Source: Porticoccus sp041592135 (GTDB lineage Bacteria > Pseudomonadota > Gammaproteobacteria > Pseudomonadales > Porticoccaceae). From it: DNA of 8,122 bases. Below the pieces are notes generated by a model. That model was not told where the DNA came from and did no database searches. It saw nothing but the letters and a program-made list of their open reading frames with translations. Both the position numbers and the translations under genes were made by a program. Below are positions 6,115 through 8,122 of the stretch, one piece after another. The DNA lies in assembly GCA_041592135.1 (NCBI GenBank), contig JBFHQR010000115.1; one strand, given 5' to 3'. Every line of letters begins with the position of its first letter. Position 1 is the first letter of the stretch.

Positions 6115-6597
6115 ATGGCCCGGGGTATCAACAAGGTTATTCTGATTGGCAATTTGGGCAAGGACCCGGAAACCCGCTATTTGCCCAGTGGCGGCGCGGT
6201 CACCAACCTGACACTGGCAACCAGTGAAACATGGAAAGACAAGCAGTCCGGCCAACCGCAGGAGCGCACAGAGTGGCACCGGGTGGTATTTTTCAATCGC
6301 CTGGCTGAGATCGCCGCTGAGTACCTGAAAAAGGGCAGCAAAGTCTATATCGAAGGCTCCCTGCGCACCCGCAAATGGCAGGGGCAGGACGGGCAGGATC
6401 GCTACACCACGGAGATCGTCGCCAGCGAAATGCAGATGCTGGATGGCCGTGGCGGAGCGGGCGGTTACAGCGACGAGATGCCGTCAACACAACAGGCGCC
6501 GGCGCAACAGGGTCGGCCCCAGGCTGCTGCTGCACCCGGCAACAACAGTGCACCGGACCCGGGTTTTGACAGCTTTGACGATGACATCCCCTTCTAA
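6115..6597 (+). CDS. ssb: Single-stranded DNA-binding protein
   Basis: The replication, recombination and repair SSB, acting as a tetramer that coats single-stranded DNA. It has 160 residues (E. coli 178). The N-terminal OB fold (about 4-110) begins MARGINKVILIGNLGKDPE and keeps the DNA-stacking aromatics Trp40, Trp54, Phe60 and Trp88. A short, flexible Gly/Gln/Ala/Pro linker (about 111-149) leads to the acidic tip DDDIPF, which docks partner proteins and is identical to the E. coli tip. The linker is shorter than in E. coli. The start at 6115 is chosen over an in-frame TTG at 6103 because GGAG (6105-6108) sits 6 bases before this ATG and the protein then aligns with the family. It converges with the transporter gene downstream. 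Confidence 0.97.
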   Translation: MARGINKVILIGNLGKDPETRYLPSGGAVTNLTLATSETWKDKQSGQPQERTEWHRVVFFNRLAEIAAEYLKKGSKVYIEGSLRTRKWQGQDGQDRYTTEIVASEMQMLDGRGGAGGYSDEMPSTQQAPAQQGRPQAAAAPGNNSAPDPGFDSFDDDIPF

Positions 6598-6619
6598 GCA
6601 AGCACCGACACATCCACAA

Positions 6620-6645
6620 AAAAACCCCTCTGCCGAGGGGTTTTT
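6620..6645. terminator. Bidirectional terminator between ssb and the MFS gene
   Basis: A 6-bp stem CCCCTC/GAGGGG (6625-6630 with 6635-6640) closes a TGCC loop, extended by five A:T pairs. On the plus strand it is followed by TTTTTATTTTT; on the minus strand by seven U (complement of 6618-6624). It lies in the 81-base gap between two convergent genes and so can end both transcripts. Confidence 0.94.
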
Positions 6646-6678
6646 ATTTTTCGCATCTCTTAATAACCAGAGAGGCCT

Positions 6679-8043
6679 CTAGGCCGCAGCGGGCTCCATG
6701 GGGCGCCCCAGGATCGTCTCCATCGCCTCGTGCTGGAACAGGTCATGATCCACTTTGAAATAGGCCAAGCGGTGTTCAGGTATCACCACGACATCGACTA
6801 TCCCCGGCACCTTGCCGACAAAATCCGAAGCGACAATCCTTTCCTCTGGCCCAAGTGATACAACCAGGCTCTTGAGATGTCGCGGCCTCTTCATCGTCAA
6901 GGCCGCAAGCAGCCATAGGGAAATCATCGCAGCGGCCATCCAGAAAACCTGCTGATAGCCGTAATGATGGGCAACAAAACCACCCGCAACGCCACCGGCA
7001 AAAGCACCGAGAAACTGACTGGTGGAATAAATTCCCATCGCCGTTCCCCGCCCGCCCGCCGGGGCGGACTTGCTCACCAGCGACGGCAGCGTCGCCTCCA
7101 GCAGGTTAAAACCCATAAAGAACACAAACAGGCCAAACACGAACAACCACCTATTGGTCGCCCCCGTCCCCAACAACAACTCACCGACGCCCAGCACCAC
7201 CACTGCCGCCACGAAGACCGGCTTCATCTTGCGCCGGGTCTCGGCAATGATGATAAAGGGCAACATACACAGGAACGACAATCCCATCGCCCCCAGGTAG
7301 ATCAGCCAGTGATCACTGCGCTGGAAATGCAGACTTTGCTCAAGCATCACGGGCACCGCCACCCAACTGGCCATCTGGGCAAAATGCAGGGTGCCGATCC
7401 CCAGATTTAGGCGCAGCAGCTCAGTATCCCGAAGGAGTCGGCTGAACATGGCCGGAACGGCTTCGGCTTCCGCGTTGTGTACCAGCGTCGCGGGGGTGGG
7501 AATCACGAATATCAGAATCAGAATGCCCACAACGGCCAACACGGCAGCAATCCAGAACAACCCGGAGAGGCCCCACTTATGGGCAAGGATAGGTCCAAAC
7601 ACCATGGAAAACGCAAAGGAGATACCAATGCTGCCGCCCACCGCTGCCATCGCCTTGGTACGATTCTGCTCCGTGGTCAAATCCGACAACAGCGCCATAA
7701 TGGTACTGGCCACCGCGCCCGCTCCCTGCATGGCCCGCCCGGCAATCAACCCCCACATGGAATCCGTCAATGCCGCCATCAGGCTTCCGACCAAAAACAT
7801 CAACATACCACCGACAATGACCGGCTTGCGGCCAATGCGATCAGACAGGAAGCCGAGTGGAATCTGGAACAGCCCCTGAGTCAGGCCGTACACACCAAGT
7901 GCCAGCCCCACCAGAAAAGCAGTACTGCCCGCATAATTGCCCGCATACAGCGCCAATACCGGCAACAGCATGAACAACCCCACCATGCGGAAGGCATAGA
8001 GAGAGGCCAAACCAACCAGGCTTTTGCGTTCCAGTGAGTTCAT
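6679..8043 (-). CDS. yajR: MFS transporter, YajR-like, with C-terminal YAM-type domain
   Basis: An inner-membrane proton-driven MFS transporter of 454 residues, the same length as E. coli YajR and similar along its length. Twelve hydrophobic segments are expected. The cytoplasmic-loop motif A is GFLSDRIGRK (64-73), followed by the shared stretches GRAMQGAGA (102-110), MALLSDLT and EQNRTKAMA. The second half has LEATLPSLVSK and GTAMGIYSTSQFLG, also as in YajR. After the last membrane helix a soluble tail (about 388-454) resembles the ferredoxin-like YAM domain of YajR. The natural substrate of this group is not established; drug efflux is only a guess. No Shine-Dalgarno is visible before the ATG. 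It converges on ssb. Confidence 0.9.
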   Translation of the reverse strand: MNSLERKSLVGLASLYAFRMVGLFMLLPVLALYAGNYAGSTAFLVGLALGVYGLTQGLFQIPLGFLSDRIGRKPVIVGGMLMFLVGSLMAALTDSMWGLIAGRAMQGAGAVASTIMALLSDLTTEQNRTKAMAAVGGSIGISFAFSMVFGPILAHKWGLSGLFWIAAVLAVVGILILIFVIPTPATLVHNAEAEAVPAMFSRLLRDTELLRLNLGIGTLHFAQMASWVAVPVMLEQSLHFQRSDHWLIYLGAMGLSFLCMLPFIIIAETRRKMKPVFVAAVVVLGVGELLLGTGATNRWLFVFGLFVFFMGFNLLEATLPSLVSKSAPAGGRGTAMGIYSTSQFLGAFAGGVAGGFVAHHYGYQQVFWMAAAMISLWLLAALTMKRPRHLKSLVVSLGPEERIVASDFVGKVPGIVDVVVIPEHRLAYFKVDHDLFQHEAMETILGRPMEPAAA

Positions 8044-8075
8044 GGGAATGACAGCGCTGACATCAGAAAGGGGGC

Positions 8076-8081
8076 ATTATA
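8076..8081 (-). promoter_or_regulatory. Candidate -10 box for the MFS gene
   Basis: On the minus strand the sequence reads TATAAT, a perfect -10 hexamer, 32 bases before the MFS start codon. No good -35 box is found at 15-18 bases upstream (TACTTA at 17). It is supported only by the -10 match and its position. The window ends about 40 bases further on. Confidence 0.45.
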
Positions 8082-8122
8082 AAGGGCCGGCAGAGGAATA
8101 AGTAGGGGAGTCGCGGCCTGCC

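Noticed and set aside
6671..6680. Perfect 10-base palindrome AGAGGCCTCT at the end of the MFS gene
   Set aside because: It is short, has no loop, overlaps the stop codon, and is close to what chance yields in 8 kb. The real terminator is 26 bases further on.
7477..8037. Plus-strand frame opposite the MFS gene
   Set aside because: It is rich in Gln, His, Arg and Asn, as expected from the reverse complement of a hydrophobic membrane protein, and has no family resemblance.
1..8122. Search for tRNA genes, CRISPR repeats, insertion sequences, toxin-antitoxin or defence genes
   Set aside because: All sizeable stretches are explained by housekeeping genes and short intergenic regions. No spaced direct repeats, terminal inverted repeats, transposase-like proteins or cloverleaf patterns were seen.

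Overview
The window is an ordinary housekeeping stretch of a gammaproteobacterial chromosome, estimated by eye at mid-to-upper 50s % GC. Its proteins resemble those of E. coli and Pseudomonas throughout: L27, L21, IspB, FabA, FabB, SSB, and a 454-residue YajR-type transporter. The presence of fabA/fabB (anaerobic unsaturated fatty acid synthesis) and the octaprenyl-type IspB fit Gammaproteobacteria. My guess is a Pseudomonadales/Cellvibrionales-like marine or environmental lineage, but the sequence alone does not settle the genus.

Layout. The left end carries the ribosomal protein operon rplU-rpmA on the minus strand, ending in a strong intrinsic terminator at the left edge. A 249-base divergent intergenic region (647-895) holds a good candidate promoter for each direction and separates it from ispB on the plus strand. 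A 199-base gap with a plausible promoter leads to fabA-fabB, a two-gene operon for unsaturated fatty acid synthesis. Immediately after fabB lies a lone WcaJ-type undecaprenyl-phosphate sugar-1-phosphate transferase gene, with no other exopolysaccharide genes in view. Next come a glutathione S-transferase-like gene and ssb. ssb converges on a minus-strand MFS transporter gene (YajR-like, with a C-terminal soluble domain), and one bidirectional terminator sits between them. The promoter region of the transporter is at the right edge.

How the genes relate. rplU-rpmA encode neighbouring proteins of the 50S subunit. ispB makes the polyprenyl tail of ubiquinone. fabA and fabB act together at the branch point to unsaturated acyl chains. 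The sugar transferase uses undecaprenyl phosphate, so ispB, fabAB and wcaJ all touch lipid or isoprenoid metabolism, but I see no evidence that this is more than chance adjacency. From memory, an MFS gene next to ssb also occurs in Pseudomonas, close to uvrA; a uvrA gene beyond the right edge is therefore possible but not seen.

No mobile elements, CRISPR arrays, tRNAs, rRNAs, pseudogenes or clearly new systems were found. The more interesting details are small. The rpmA stop-codon region can pair with its own terminator. A GC-rich hairpin without a U-tract follows fabB, just before a gene lacking a Shine-Dalgarno sequence. The sugar transferase is an orphan. The GST-like protein lacks the usual glutathione-contacting residues. 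Two starts are better placed downstream of the longest reading frame (GST at 5406, ssb at 6115).
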